This document shows, one piece after another, positions 1-11,972 of a stretch of 64,000 nt of DNA. Numbering within the stretch: the first letter of the stretch is position 1; every line of letters begins with the position of its first letter. Origin of the DNA: Fratercula arctica (lineage: Eukaryota > Chordata > Aves > Charadriiformes > Alcidae); assembly GCA_947846985.1 (NCBI GenBank), contig CANTUZ010000002.1, forward strand, positions 135,307,889-135,371,888. The letters run 5' to 3'. A program made the position numbers and the translations under genes. The notes beneath the pieces are model-generated. The model saw only the letters and a program-made list of their open reading frames with translations. It was not told where the DNA came from and searched no databases.

Positions 1-1929
1 CCTTCAACAACAATCTGACATTTCTTAGGTTGTCTTGAGGTTACTTAAAAGGAAAAAGTCAGCGGGCAAAACTTGGAAATCTCAGAAGTCTCCCAACCTT
101 ACCCCCAACTTAAGAGTTCAGATAGCTAGAAAGGTTTCTGGTTTTAGCTGACCATTTTCTGTGCAAGCAAAGAGAAAACAGAGGGAAAGAAAGGTGAAAA
201 ATACCGTAATAAAGCTGAATGACTTTTTGGCTTTTTAGTTTTAGCTTTGAATGCTTTGTGGGAGCTGAAGGGTGCAGAGGGCTATAAGCTTGCCTCCTGT
301 CTGTGAAGGGCAACAATTGCATTCAATAGCAGCCCAGCAAGCACCAAAAGGGCTTACCAAACCATGCCCTTTTGCTCTGTTAGCTGAAATTTCTCTTCTG
401 ATTCAGAAAAGATCCTTACTTCACACTTTCCAGATCTCTGTATTGTAAGGAAGGGAGATTGTAAATGTGGTAACCGGAGACAATAATCTTACTAACAAGG
501 TATGTAAAGAGAATCACATGTTCACACCAACATGAAGGCTTTTATTATATATATATATATTACTGCATTAAAGAATATCACCACTTTGACCCATAGACTA
601 TATTCCAGGCAAACTTTCATACAATTTGTTGTGAACATATCTGTCAGCAGAAGTCACAAGTCTCAGATTATTCGCTTCATCAGATTAGTCTAGGACTTTC
701 TATATGTAAAGTAGAAGAGCAGTGATATCAATTCTTTATAAATACATTACAATTTCATTCGTACTCACTGATTTCAAAACTGCCTATCAAGTGCAAAAAT
801 GGTGGATTATTTCTGCACATATTTGTAAGACAATTTTTTTTTTTTTTTTTTTTTTTTGGTATGCAAGGTGATATTACTGCTATTTAAATTGTGTCTGTTG
901 AAATGCAGGTAATAGCTGATCAGTAGCTAGTAACGAACTGCTGATCAGCAGCTTCAAGATATTTGCTAAGAAGTGGTATTCCTCCTTTCTTTGACCTAAA
1001 GGAACTCTCTCAATGAGTGCTCTTACTTAAGAAGCTTTTAACTTCGAAACAGCTATAAGAGCAGACTGTAGTTAAGTATACATTTGGTGGCTAAGAAAAC
1101 TTGCATATGGCAGTTAGGAGAATCTGCCACGTACATCCCTACAGGTTTATCTCCAAAACTGCTGAAACAATAAGTCTGTCATTATCATGTAGCAGTTTGG
1201 GCTCTTCTCCAAATGGGAAAATTCCTTTCAATGTGTGCATACTGCAAGCAAATTAAGTATATTATGCTTTATGGAATTTAGGTGCTTACTTAAAGTTGCT
1301 TGCTTTAAGTTACCAATGTGACATGAATCATATTAGAGAAGAGAAGAGGACTAGGATTTCTGAGGTAAAATGAACAGGACGGTGGTAAGACAGTGCAGGA
1401 AAGGAAACTGCTGTGCCACAAAACAGCTCACAGGGAGTTCTCCAGAATCAGCTTGAATTAATGTTCCAGTCCACAACCTTTGTACAAAAGGTGAGATCTG
1501 ATAGAAATTGCTAGCAGCATAACTATTCTTTATCATTTTAACTCAAAGGGATACATCATAGATGAAATGAATGACATCGAAGGCTGGAGTAACAGAAATG
1601 GCCTGAAGTATAATAGTGTAAAAAGGCAAGGCCAGGAATGTGGGGATACTTAATGAAATCTCTAATTATAAATTTGGTGTTTATCAGTAAAAAACATTAC
1701 TGAGAAAGAGGGGGATCTCAGGGTCATCCCAGGAATACTATCAGGAGCAAATATTTTGCAGCCATGGGAAAGACAAACATGTAATTAAAATTTATCAGAG
1801 ATGTTTTCAACAGAGCAAGTGTATAACTATACCTACTGACCAGCCACAGGCAAGGCCTCATCTTAAATACAATACTCTTGTTTAGGAAATGTGATTTCAA
1901 GTGGAATAAGTGCAGCGAAGGGCTGCAAA
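1..1929. other. AT-rich noncoding stretch, no gene seen
   Basis: No convincing coding region is visible on either strand; the open frames are 60-70 codons with arbitrary composition. The stretch holds a short TA dinucleotide run near 545-560 and a 24-base T run at 834-857. Neither is flanked by recognisable transposon sequence. It is probably intronic or intergenic. Confidence 0.6.
834..857. repeat. Poly(T) tract of 24 bases
   Basis: An uninterrupted run of 24 T. No SINE or processed-gene sequence was recognised beside it, so it is called only as a homopolymer. Its length is likely to vary between individuals. Confidence 0.9.
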
Positions 1930-2523
1930 ATTGAAGATAGGGTGCTGGTGGACAACCAGCTTAACATGAGCCAGCAGTGTGCCCAGGTGGCCAAGAAGGC
2001 CAACAGCATTCTGGCTTGTATCAGGAATAGCGTGGCCAGCAGGAGCAGGGAAGTGATCGTGCCTCTGTACTCGGCACTGGGGAGGCCTCACCTCGAGTGC
2101 TGTGTTCAGTTCTGGGCCCCTCTGTACAAGAGGGACATTGAAGTGCTGGAGCGTGTCCAGAGGAGAGCTACCAAGCTGGTGAGGGCTCTGGAGACCAAGC
2201 CATATGAGGAGAGGCTGAGGGAACTGGGCATGTTTAGTTTGGAGAAGAGGAGGCTGAGGGGAGACCTCACTGCCCTCTACAGCTACCTGAAAGGAGGTTG
2301 TAGAGAGGTGGGTGTTGGCCTCTTCTCCCAGATGAATAATGACAGGACCAGAGGAAATGGTGTGAAGTTGCAGCAGGGGAGGTTTAAATTGGATATTAGG
2401 AAGAATTACTTTACTGAAAGAGTGGTCAGGCACTGGAACAGCCTGCCCAGGGAGGTGGCTGAGTCACCATCCCTAGAGGTATTTAAGAAACGTCTAGATT
2501 TGGCGCTTCAGGGCATGCTCTAG
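1891..2523 (+). pseudogene. CR1 ORF2 C-terminal fragment, open frame of 210 codons
   Basis: The frame encodes the post-catalytic tail of the CR1 reverse transcriptase. Landmarks in order are [60 protein letters not shown], the Arg/Lys-rich [10 protein letters not shown], and [13 protein letters not shown] near the C terminus, ending LALQGML then stop. The first ~15 codons precede the detectable CR1 sequence, so the ATG at 1891 is incidental. There is no endonuclease and no catalytic RT core, so it cannot be an active protein. It stays in frame at the point where the 48-51 kb copy has lost 8 bases. Confidence 0.9.
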
Positions 2524-2627
2524 TGATAGAGATTGTAGGGGTTTTTTTTGTGTGTGTATGGTTGGACTTGATGATCTCAAAGGTCCTTTCCAACCATGAA
2601 GATTCTATGACTCTATGATTCTATGAT
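1930..2627 (+). mobile_element. CR1 LINE, 5'-truncated young copy (3' end of ORF2 plus tail)
   Basis: This is the last ~600 bp of a CR1 ORF2 followed by a ~100 bp 3' untranslated region and the CR1 terminal octamer repeat (ATTCTATG-type, 2602-2627). It aligns base for base with 50,545-51,219 of this window at roughly 95% identity by eye, so both copies belong to one fairly recent subfamily. The left edge near 1930 is where similarity to that copy fades, which fits the 5' truncation typical of CR1. No target-site duplication was seen, as usual for CR1. Confidence 0.95.
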
Positions 2628-4001
2628 AGGGAGATAGAACCTATGATACCAGGTAAAGGGATTTTTTCATTTAGTCTAATAAACTGTAGGGTGAGAAGGG
2701 AGAGAATTGCTGTGTGTAGGTAGAAGAGTACGTGCAATCTCTAAGGAAAGGGAAAAAATAAGAGGGGGGCGGGGGAATTATATCTGAAATATAATTTAGG
2801 CTGGGCAGTAGAACAAATGCATCTAGAATGGCTAAGAATGAATTCTGATGGGAAGTTAGATACTGGATCATGAAAACATTAGGGTTCTGGAACTCCCCAG
2901 AAGTAATGGAAGAAGAAAAACTTAACTGCTCTCACAATGCTTGAGCTGGCATCTGTGAAGGAAGGCATTTGTTTTCTTTCTTGACCAGCAGGAAGCTGGG
3001 TGTGCTTTGGGGAAGTTGGGCCTGAGTCATTTTCATCTCAATGTGGGAACAAGTAGCTGGGGACAACATCAGCATATTATGTATCTCTTGGGATAGTTAC
3101 TGTACGTTTTAATAGGGATTGAGAAGAAATTTCTGTGAAGATCAAGCAGGTTAAGACTGAGAATTCTTATTTGCTTTCCTCATAGTATCAAATACAAATT
3201 ATTTTCACAGCATTTTGCAAGCTGGTGATACTGCACGGCTCCAGTGTGTTCAGAAGTCCTCCAAAGTTAAACATCTGCTACCATAGTGGCAGCATACTGA
3301 TTTCCCAAATACCAGAGATTCAAGACAGCAGATGGAGACTACATCTCAGCAGACGAGGTCACTTTACCTATCATGGCCTTTTTTACCTAACAAGATTCAT
3401 AACTACACCGAAAGATTGTTGTTTTTTAAAATCAGCATTTTCAAAATTACCTAAACTCTCCAGTACCGAACTTAGCTTACAGCTGAACAGCTACTTCCAT
3501 AAACAAAAACTATGAAGTGATATTTAATTCCATTACCTCAGCGGTTATTTCATCCTTTCATCTATGTCGTCTATGCCAACTAACCAAAAGCATAAATTTG
3601 CAGAAATAAATATTTGCCCATATTAAAAAAAAAAAAAAGGAATAACTGAATGTTTCTAAAGAAAAATAGAAAAAGCATATGAGTGAAAGATCACTCTAAT
3701 TTTTAACTGAAACTGTCAGTATCAAAGTGGCTTCTTCCAGCAGGATGTGTAACAAAAGAGAATGCACAGTACTGAAAGATGGTCACAAGGCTTATTAGCC
3801 GAATATGGCAAGTTGATGCTGGCATGGCAAGAATCACATATGTGGAAAATTAAGTAGTCTCAACAAAGGGAAAATAGTCCATTAAGGCTTCAGTGACTAT
3901 ATTCACGGTAAAATAAGTCTTTATTGTGTCCCCTTTTTACACATTTTTTAGCTAGTAAATTTACTTCTCAATGACAGTTTATTTCCTGAGACATAAAAGT
4001 C
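2628..4001. other. Noncoding, nothing recognised
   Basis: AT-rich sequence with a short G-run near 2764-2775 and an A-run near 3624-3639. The 96-codon plus frame at 3225-3515 has no domain-like composition and no supporting splice or initiation context, so it is treated as chance. Confidence 0.5.
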
Positions 4002-4027
4002 AATGTCAAAAAATGACATTTGACATT
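4002..4027. repeat. Inverted repeat (9-bp stem) with alternative pairing
   Basis: AATGTCAAA at 4002-4010 is the exact reverse complement of TTTGACATT at 4019-4027. A second TGACATT at 4014-4020 could pair with the same left arm, giving two mutually exclusive hairpins. Confidence 0.75.
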
Positions 4028-4084
4028 TTTGAGAGTCCACTATAACTGCCTTTTAAGTTTTCTTGATGCTAGCCCAGAAAATAT

Positions 4085-4109
4085 GGAACAGCTATTAAAC
4101 CGCTGTTCC
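4085..4109. repeat. Inverted repeat, 8-bp perfect stem, 9-nt loop
   Basis: GGAACAGC at 4085-4092 pairs exactly with GCTGTTCC at 4102-4109. It sits at the left edge of a block rich in homeodomain-type motifs. Confidence 0.75.
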
Positions 4110-4270
4110 CCTAATAAACATTAATTATAAGACAGCAGGTGATTAATCACTGATAATGAGCTATAGATGACTTTTAATGGTCAGCTAATAGTGTCATGGG
4201 CCTTTAATATGGAAAATAATTAAAATTGATAACTGGTCGTATGGCGAATATGCATGTTAAAAATGCGCTT
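4085..4270. promoter_or_regulatory. Candidate conserved noncoding element (homeodomain-motif cluster)
   Basis: Within under 200 bases there are several TAAT-core motifs (TTAATTA, TGATTAAT, TAATGAG, ATAATTAAAA) plus an octamer-like ATATGCAT, in sequence of high complexity with isolated CpGs near 4237 and 4266. This is the look of many vertebrate developmental enhancers. The call is inference from composition only; AT-rich DNA yields TAAT cores by chance. Confidence 0.25.
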
Positions 4271-5174
4271 ACAGTACAAAAGGCAGGCACCCAAATGTAG
4301 GAGGAATATCTTTCCCTGTGACCATGACACTTTGGCTCAGTGCTTAGGGCACTTGCAAGGGGGGAAGAACTGAATTATTGTCCTAGTTTTAAGACCCATT
4401 TGAAACAGAGCTTGGATTTGGGTTACAACTTATGATTGTTGTTTTTTCCTCTGAAGGTGAAAGCCCTAACCAGCATACTGCAGTTATTCTCCCTTGTTCT
4501 TCCTGGCACAAGAAACTTTCAATTATAGCATGGAAAGTGAATCCTTTGTGGGAAAGAAACCTTTTCCATCACCTTTCCATTTCTGGAACAACCTATAGAT
4601 GATTACAAAGGCATTCTGGAAAACAGAGATGTGACTCGAAATCTCTCCCTGGCTGCAAAGAAAATGTAATCCTGGCCTTTTCCTTCCGAGATGGCATCAC
4701 GTGTAATACTGCTCTGTAAGGCTCTATCTTATGGGGAGGAAGAACAGTTCTTCAGCAGAAACATAGTTATGGTCCTGGAAGGGATTTCAATGCCATCAAT
4801 ATTTAGAAATATTTTGCACGTTAATATTGTTCAGAATGAAAGGGCTTGTCTGCACATCCTATCCCACTGGGTCACTTCAACACCCTGCCGCTCATCTGGC
4901 TGACTGCTGGGAACCAAACTGCCCACACGCACAGTGATAGCATGAAGACTTGCCAATTCTGGTAAACAACACAGCACAGTTTGCATCTATAGGGCTAGAT
5001 TTCCTCCTGAAACAGGTCTAAGCTTTTTCCTCAAAGAGATCTCATCCATACTGACTGGTTCCTTCAATACATTATCTCCTAAACCATGTTTGGCATTCTT
5101 GGGAAACTGCTAGTTTTTCCCAGGCCAAAACCAGGTCAGGGAGTGTGCTAATAATTAGTAATATGGTTTGGTGA
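4271..5174. other. Noncoding, nothing recognised
   Basis: Single-copy-looking sequence without a credible exon. The 70-codon frame at 4691-4903 has no recognisable product. Confidence 0.5.
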
Positions 5175-5262
5175 CATTTTTTGTCAGTGTTAGGTTGATG
5201 GTTGGACTAGATGACCTTAAAGGTCCCTTCCAGGCTGGGCAATTCTATGATTCTATGATTCT
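5175..5262 (+). mobile_element. CR1 LINE, very short 3' tail
   Basis: Only the CR1 3' untranslated region remains: the GATGGTTGGACTAGATGA block, the AAAGGTCCCTTCCA block and the ATTCTATG octamer run at 5242-5262. Its GGACTAGATGACCTTAAAGG wording differs from the young copies at 2 and 51 kb, so it belongs to another subfamily. Confidence 0.9.
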
Positions 5263-6177
5263 AAATAGTACAGGCCCATGTCCTGCCACTCTCCACTTTG
5301 CTATTATAGTCTTTGGTGTCTAGCTTATGATTAAGCATTACAGAATCCGGAACCAGGACCTACACATTAGGTATTATCATGCTGGTGTTAAAACAGTTTT
5401 TTCAAGGAGCCCATTCACCATTAGTAACCAAATTAATAGTCAAGAATTCTAATGTTAAGGCTATATAGAAAAGCAATTTGCTGAAAGTGAGAAAATTCGG
5501 GACAATTTGGGGAATAAAATTTTGCCAATTTTGTTTTTAACATAGTATGTAAAAGCCACCGAAAAATATAGGGGTTTAGAAGTCAAAAGCAAAAGAACCA
5601 GTCCATCAAGATGGGAACAGGTGTGAATTCCATCACTAAACGGTCTTGATTCTGCAATAATTTTCCTACTTTACACTGTCCCCTTCTATTTTTTCAGTCC
5701 CTGTCAACATGTCATGTCGTTATGCCATGTATTAAATCCTGACCAGTCAAACGTTTACACAGGTGAGCAGCTTTACAAATGCCAGCAGCCACAATTAAGG
5801 GAATTTGACTGCCCATGTGAGTAATCACTTGTATTTGCAAGCTTTTCTGAGAGTTCACATGAGATTGTAAGGTCTTTTCAAACGATACAGTAACAGTGAA
5901 ACTTTGGGTTTTATTCTAATTTTACACCAGGGTTATTCCATTCACATCAGTGGAGATACTTCCACTCTGCAGTCATATAAACAAAAAGGGCATGGTGTTC
6001 ATCATTTTTCTGGGTGCTGAACAAACAGATAATGTAATAGATTTTTAATAAAAACCTCAGTCATCTAGTCTAATTAATAAATTACATAGAACACCACAGA
6101 ATTAGTATTATTGATTTTTACTACTTCTTCGTTTGGTTTTTGGATTAGCGAAAGATTCTTGGTAATCATGAGCGACC
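5263..6177. other. Noncoding, nothing recognised
   Basis: AT-rich sequence with no credible coding frame, RNA gene or repeat family. Confidence 0.5.
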
Positions 6178-6358
6178 TGAAAAGGTCATAGAAAGTAAGT
6201 GAGGAAGGGAAGAAGAAAAGACGGTCTGGGAGTAGAGATGCAGGGAAGAAGGAGAAGGAGAGAAAACTAAGAAAAATATGAAGAAAATCAAGACACAGAA
6301 GAGGAGACTGGGATAAGAAAGGGAAAAACACAAAAACAAGAGAGAGAAATAGAAGGAT
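6178..6358. repeat. Purine-rich (GA/A) strand-asymmetric tract
   Basis: For about 180 bases the plus strand is overwhelmingly A and G (GAAGGGAAGAAGAAAAGA and similar), broken by occasional C or T. The hydrophobic Phe/Leu/Ser-rich frame on the minus strand (6074-6376) is simply the pyrimidine complement and is not a gene. Such tracts can form triplex DNA. Confidence 0.8.
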
Positions 6359-6737
6359 CAGATATATAGTAATCATCTTTCAAGTTGTCTTGGACTGGAT
6401 CTTTGTGGGTTTTTTAAAAAATCAATGGATTTTTCATATATCAACAAAATAAAACAAAAAAATAAAAGACAATGTGAAATATTAAAAAAAAAAGAGTTTA
6501 AATGTCATCATTCAACTGACAGTGTTGACAGTTATAGCTGATGTCCTTGAAGTCAAATAATGAAATTATAATGTTGCGTTTCAATATGCCTTGACAATAA
6601 GCTTAAGGTAATACCCTGTCAATAACAAAAGGTCCATTTTTTTAAATCACAATTGAATGTAAATGATAGAAAATCAATCATGATGTAGCCTTGGCAAAAG
6701 CACTATTTTCAAGGCTGGCAATTTGGCAATATGACAT

Positions 6738-6789
6738 CTTTATTATTATTGCTATTATTATTAATAATAGTAATAATAATTATAATATT
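6738..6789. repeat. Inverted triplet repeat (TAT/ATT)n then (AAT)n
   Basis: A run of ATT units is followed at once by a run of AAT units, with single interruptions (GCT on the left, AGT on the right). The two halves are near reverse complements and could extrude as a cruciform about 20 bp per arm. Confidence 0.85.
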
Positions 6790-9304
6790 TGTGATTAAAG
6801 ATGATTCCTTACAAGGACATCTGGGTCATTTGAAACTTTCAGAAAAATTGTAGTGTTTTGGATGAGAACTTGCTTCCAGTTTTCAGATGAGATATAAAAC
6901 CAACCTTCTGACTGCCTGTAGTCATTATAGAGCAGGAGATACTTTTTGGAAGAGTTGCACTGTAGAGCACCCACTGTGCTGGCCAAATTCCAATGTGGAA
7001 AATTACATTCTGCCTACTGACAATTGTTTCTTCTAGTTCAAAAGGCAAGTCCTGTTTTTTACCTACTGTCCTAGGTATTAGACATGTGGCTAACCTGGAG
7101 CGTGGTGCTAAATCCATCACACGCTTATCTACCTTGCTGAATTGTCATTGCCACCCTGATCCATTTATTAACTCTATTAAACAAGTGTCCCATTTTTAAT
7201 CAGTAGGCAATTTAGCTTCTTTATAATATACAAGAAAGTATTACATGTAACATCCAGATCAGAATTCCAGGAGCTAATAATTCAGGAAAGTGACATGCTA
7301 GGTTTCTTGTATTAATGATACCTCTATCTCGATACACTTTTCTTTACGCTGTGAAACTCATTTAAACACATAGATAAGATGCCAATCCTTTAAACAGTTG
7401 AGTACTTGTGCAGTTTTAGGCACCTGCAAAACCCCATTAACTTTAAGCTGCAGATATACAAATTGTATTTTTTATTTATAAAGGCAAAGGATGAGAGTTT
7501 TAAAAGCTCAAATTGCTTAATTGATCTTCTACCAACACTGAAGGCAAAGCAAATTTAGAATAATGTTGAACCCCGCAACAAACACCTCAATTGCAAAGGC
7601 AAGTGATTAGAACTTCCTTAACTCTTTTTGAAGACAGTCATGTTGAAACAGAACCTAAGTCTTTTCAAGTAATAAGATGAATGTCAGTGGAAAGATAATG
7701 CATATGTGCAAGCCGATCTTGTAACATACAGCTCCAAAAATCCCAAAGCTCAAGAGGCAACAGCCACAATGGTTCATCAAAGCATCATGGGATCCTGCAG
7801 GAGGAATGGCAAAGTACAGAGACTGTCATTTTAGTAATAGGGCTCCAATTAGGACAGGATTTTTTTTTCTTTGTTTTGCCTTGTAATTACATATAACATC
7901 CTTGATAAGATTAAGTGCTGTGATAAATTCTGCATTTTCACTTAGCTTAAAATAACAACTGTACATGTTTTCAGGTAAGCAAATAATTTAAAATCTCATC
8001 GTCAAACTCATGTGTCAGGACTTCTTCAAAGACTGAAATCAGTCAGATTCTGTCCAGGCATATAATTTTTGCAATGGAAAGAGACATAACGCTTCCATAG
8101 CAACACATTAAACTCATCAGGTCCAAGCCTTGATAACTACTGACATAAGTTTAACAGGAATGTTCAACTGTTCTTAAGAAAAAAGGTTTTTGTTTTTGCT
8201 TCTTATATATATGCAAGTACATCTGGTATTTCATGTTGATGATCAAGTGAAATTTACTCTATACACCAGCAAAATTAAAGACAACCCCCCACACCCGCCT
8301 TATGTATTGTACAAAATCTATTAGTAGATGGACATTTAATAGCTGTACAAGTGTATCTTAATGAACCTTAGGATGGTATAGCTTTCCTTATAATTGCTAA
8401 CAACTATGTTGCTTTAGGTTTAAGATCATGCATGCTTATCAGAGATGCCATTGACTTGTACTTGTTCTGTTTATTGATTGCTTAATTAGTTTCCAAGATA
8501 GCTAATCAGGAACAGATGCAAGTGTTTAAGCATCTCTTGCTGTGTCTTACTCTGAGCACAAAATTGTGGAGCAGCTGTGTGATTTGAGGAAATAAATTAA
8601 CCTCACTGTTTTGAACTAGTTTGAATCTTGGTATAGGGTACAATGCTGATGTAGCAATGCCATCTAAAATGTGAAATGAATTTGGGGGAAGCTGGTATGC
8701 TGACTCATCCTCCAAAAAGTAACTGGAAAGAAGGCTGTCTTGGCTTTCAAATGATAGCGCAAAGATCTTTTTCCTCTTCCTTCTCCACTATTTTTTGCTA
8801 AATGTAGCCTCCAACAGTCAGAATATAAAGGCTTTTGCTCACAATAACAACCTCTAGGGATTTCTCTGTCACAGAAATGAAAGCAAGTAACTGTCAACAT
8901 TCTTAGTAGGGAACGTTATACATCGCTGGTAAAGCTGGGTAAATAATGGACTGTGGAGGGTGGTATCTCTCTCAGAAATTTAAAGACTCAGCTTAAGCTA
9001 ACACAATGTTCTGTTTTGATGAAAGCAAAATTCTTTGTTTGAAATTGGCTCTTTTAAAGTGGTATTGAGTGTTTATCTTGAATAAAATTACAGAAAATAT
9101 TCAGAAGAAAAACAGTTTAAAACTAAAAAATCCAAACATTTTGGGATGTAAAGCTTGCTATAACATTTATAGATTTTCTGAGAGACTGTATTCCTTAATG
9201 AATAGTTCAGCATAACTGACACAAATTGACATTATTTGGGCTTATTGTATCTGCTTTATAAAACAAAGTGCTTGGAGTAAAAGGCAGCACACAGCTCTAC
9301 CCAT
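6790..9304. other. Noncoding, nothing recognised
   Basis: Several 60-90-codon frames overlap on both strands near 6795-7199 and 8506-8900, but none shows family motifs, and their overlap argues for chance. No repeat family was recognised. Confidence 0.5.
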
Positions 9305-9348
9305 ACTACTACTACTACTACTACTACTACTGCTAATAATAATAATAC
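9305..9348. repeat. Microsatellite (ACT)9 followed by (AAT)4
   Basis: Nine perfect ACT units occupy 9305-9331. A GCT step and about four AAT units follow, to roughly 9348. This is a compound trinucleotide microsatellite, likely polymorphic. Confidence 0.95.
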
Positions 9349-11795
9349 CACCATGTGTAAGAATAGTCCAGCTGCCTAAGCATTGACATAAAGGTGGTAG
9401 CCATTCCATATTTATAATTAGATATTACTATTTCTCATCCTGTTAAAAACTGAAGAAATCCCTCTTTTCCAGTTCTGTCCTCATAATAGAAATGAACCAT
9501 AGACCCATTCTGAAAATAATTTTCCTTAGGTTTTAATGTTTTTTGTGTTAATATAGGAAAAAACTTCCACTTCTGCATAACTGTTTACATGGAATTGATG
9601 CCTTCCAGTGACCTCTGATAGTTTTACCACGGGTTCAATGTACTTTTTACAATTACTTTTTGAAAGATGATCAGGAAAGAACTGCATATTGGCAGAGAGT
9701 TATCAAAGTTTAATACATGTTTTCTAGCCCTTTTCCCAGTATAGGCTGAGGAGTCCAGTACTCAAAAGTGTGTCTTTATGATCTGAGAAACTGCTCTACC
9801 ATGCCACCTACAGCTGTTTAATAAGAGACCAGAGCAATGGTGTTCAAGACTCCTATTGTATCTCTAGGTAGGAGAGATGCAAAGATTCACTTAGCAATTA
9901 GTTTCACATTTAAACTCAAAGAACACTGAACCAAGACAACACTTTAGTAGAAGTCAGTGGGGAAGAAAAGTAAAAAAATTAAAAGAAAAAAAAAAAGAGA
10001 GAGAGAAAAAAATTGTCACAAGTGAGACTTTGAAATAAGTAACATCTTAACTGTTGTCAGAAAATTCATACATCATTTTTATTCTCAACAAATATACCAG
10101 CCTATGATTAACTTACACAGATATAAGAACATTTAATTTTTTTTTTTTCTAATGCAACATGTGTGCAAGGTCATCTATGCCCTATTTAGTAATAGTGCAT
10201 TAATACTAAAATATCGATTCTTGTATCAATCACCATTTTAAAAAAGAAAAAAACTTGGAGGAGAGCATGCCTGAACCTAGTGCTTGAAAGAGGCTCTACC
10301 TGCTAATTACCACCAGTATTTTGCCATAAGTTCTGGAATCATTCTTAAGATAGTATCAAGATAATTCATGATTTTGAAACTCCTTAAGTTGGGTAGTGAT
10401 GCTTTTTTGTCTTGAGTCCTACTTTTTCCTGAAGTGTTTCTGCTACTGAAACCACTAAGATCTCAATCTGACTTTTTGTTTGCATGACAGAGATTAACTA
10501 TTTTACTAAGTATTCCTGTTAAATGACATAGCCAGGATGTTTAATTCCTATATATGGACAATTTTACAATTTTACAAATCTAGGGGTTGTTTTATTATTT
10601 GAAATCAGATTTCAGATTAAAATTTTATTAGACTGAATTCAACAGCTCTTAGGATAAAAATGGCAATTTCCATTTACCTACAACAGCACAAATGAAGTTA
10701 AGATGCTTCCAGTGACTACCTCTACTGGTTTTATTTCCTCATCTATTTCTACTTTAATATGAGCAGAAATAATAATTCCATAAATATTGTGAACTTACAT
10801 TCAAATAAACATAACTGAATGTGGGACATGGAGCAAAACAAGTTCAGGAAATATTACCATTACGCAGTTTTTTTAGCTGTTTTTTTTTCATGTCAAAAGA
10901 ATCATGATTCTAATGAGTAGAATTAGAGGAAAAAAGTCTTACAATTGTATCTTTGGAGAAACTGAAAGTTAAGCATCTCCAGAAAAAACTCAAAATATGT
11001 GTTGGTTCTTCAAAAATGATACAGTAATCTGCTAAGAATTTTTGTTGGTAGAACACAGAGAATAGAAAAATGCGATGGCATTGCAGTATGACAAAGAAAA
11101 ACTGTGGAAACTTAAGAGTAACTAGTAATAGGGTCAGAAAATTGGAGGACTGGAAGATTTACTTGATAGCATTTGTATGACTTGTATAGCCAGATCTTGT
11201 AGTAGGAAGAGATTAAGTATTAGCATCAGGGTCTCCAGAAGCCATTGGATGTAAGGGAGGAATTTAATAAGTCTACTTATAGTCAACACCAGGTCCCAAT
11301 CCTTAATAAAATAAAACTAGAGATAAGGGCAGTTTAGAAAAAATCAGAATAACAACTGGGATGTGGATGAATATTTGATCGTATTATTGCTATGGCTGAA
11401 TAGCTATTTTCTAGAAAGGCATCTAGCCACCACATTGATTTTCAAAGATAACCTGCTATACACTTCATTTCTTGGTGCAATGAGATCATGCACTAAGCGA
11501 CGTTCTGAAAAGTTGAAAAACAGGATAATTGTTTAAATACTAGTCTAAGATGCTCGGTGTTATAAAAACGAACATATCATTGCTTCCTTTAGCTCATTGA
11601 AGGTTTTCAAAAGTAGCAGCTTAAAATGGACAAATAAATGGGTTAATAAATTTCCACATTTCATTATAGCCAGTCTCAAACCATCTTAAACTGATAGTCA
11701 AACTTTTTTTTCCAACCTTAAACCAACTACATTCCTAGAGCGTGGATAGACATTTGAGAAACCAATGACTTTCTGCTCTTCCTCGTGCCACTCAG
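9349..11795. other. Noncoding, with A/GA-rich tract at 9960-10012
   Basis: No frame reaches 60 codons from an ATG. The one compositional feature is an A-rich run with an embedded GAGAGAGAGA at 9960-10012. Further homopolymer runs occur near 10,137-10,149. Confidence 0.5.
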
Positions 11796-11972
11796 GGAGC
11801 GTGTGGAGGCGACAGTAGCATGAGTGCTTCAGCAGTCAGTAGGAACAGCCAAGAACAAACAGTTCCCGGAGTCTCCAGAGGCACAGGCAGTAGCAGAGTA
11901 ACATTGCCTCCCTCCATTTGCCAAGAGCAATTCAAAGATGATGTTCCGTATCCTTGGAAATGTCAGGATTAG
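11796..11972 (+). CDS. Candidate terminal exon (58 codons) of unknown gene
   Basis: A pyrimidine-rich run ending in CAG (about 11,770-11,795) precedes a 58-codon open stretch that stops at TAG 11,970-11,972, so it could be a last coding exon. The peptide is Ser/Gly-rich at first (GGDSSMSASAVSRNSQEQ) and ends with FKDDVPYPWKCQD. Local GC and CpG content are higher than in the flanks. An internal ATG at 11,820 leaves 50 codons. I do not recognise a family. The same frame is open for only a few more codons upstream, into the presumed intron, which is neutral evidence. It may well be chance. Confidence 0.22.
   Translation, partial: GACGGDSSMSASAVSRNSQEQTVPGVSRGTGSSRVTLPPSICQEQFKDDVPYPWKCQD

Noticed and set aside
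1897..2433. 178-codon minus-strand frame over the CR1 fragment
   Set aside because: It is the antisense shadow of the CR1 ORF2 tail; the same shadow appears at 50,629-51,033.
6074..6376. 100-codon hydrophobic minus-strand frame
   Set aside because: It is the pyrimidine complement of the purine tract; composition explains the Phe/Leu/Ser-rich translation.
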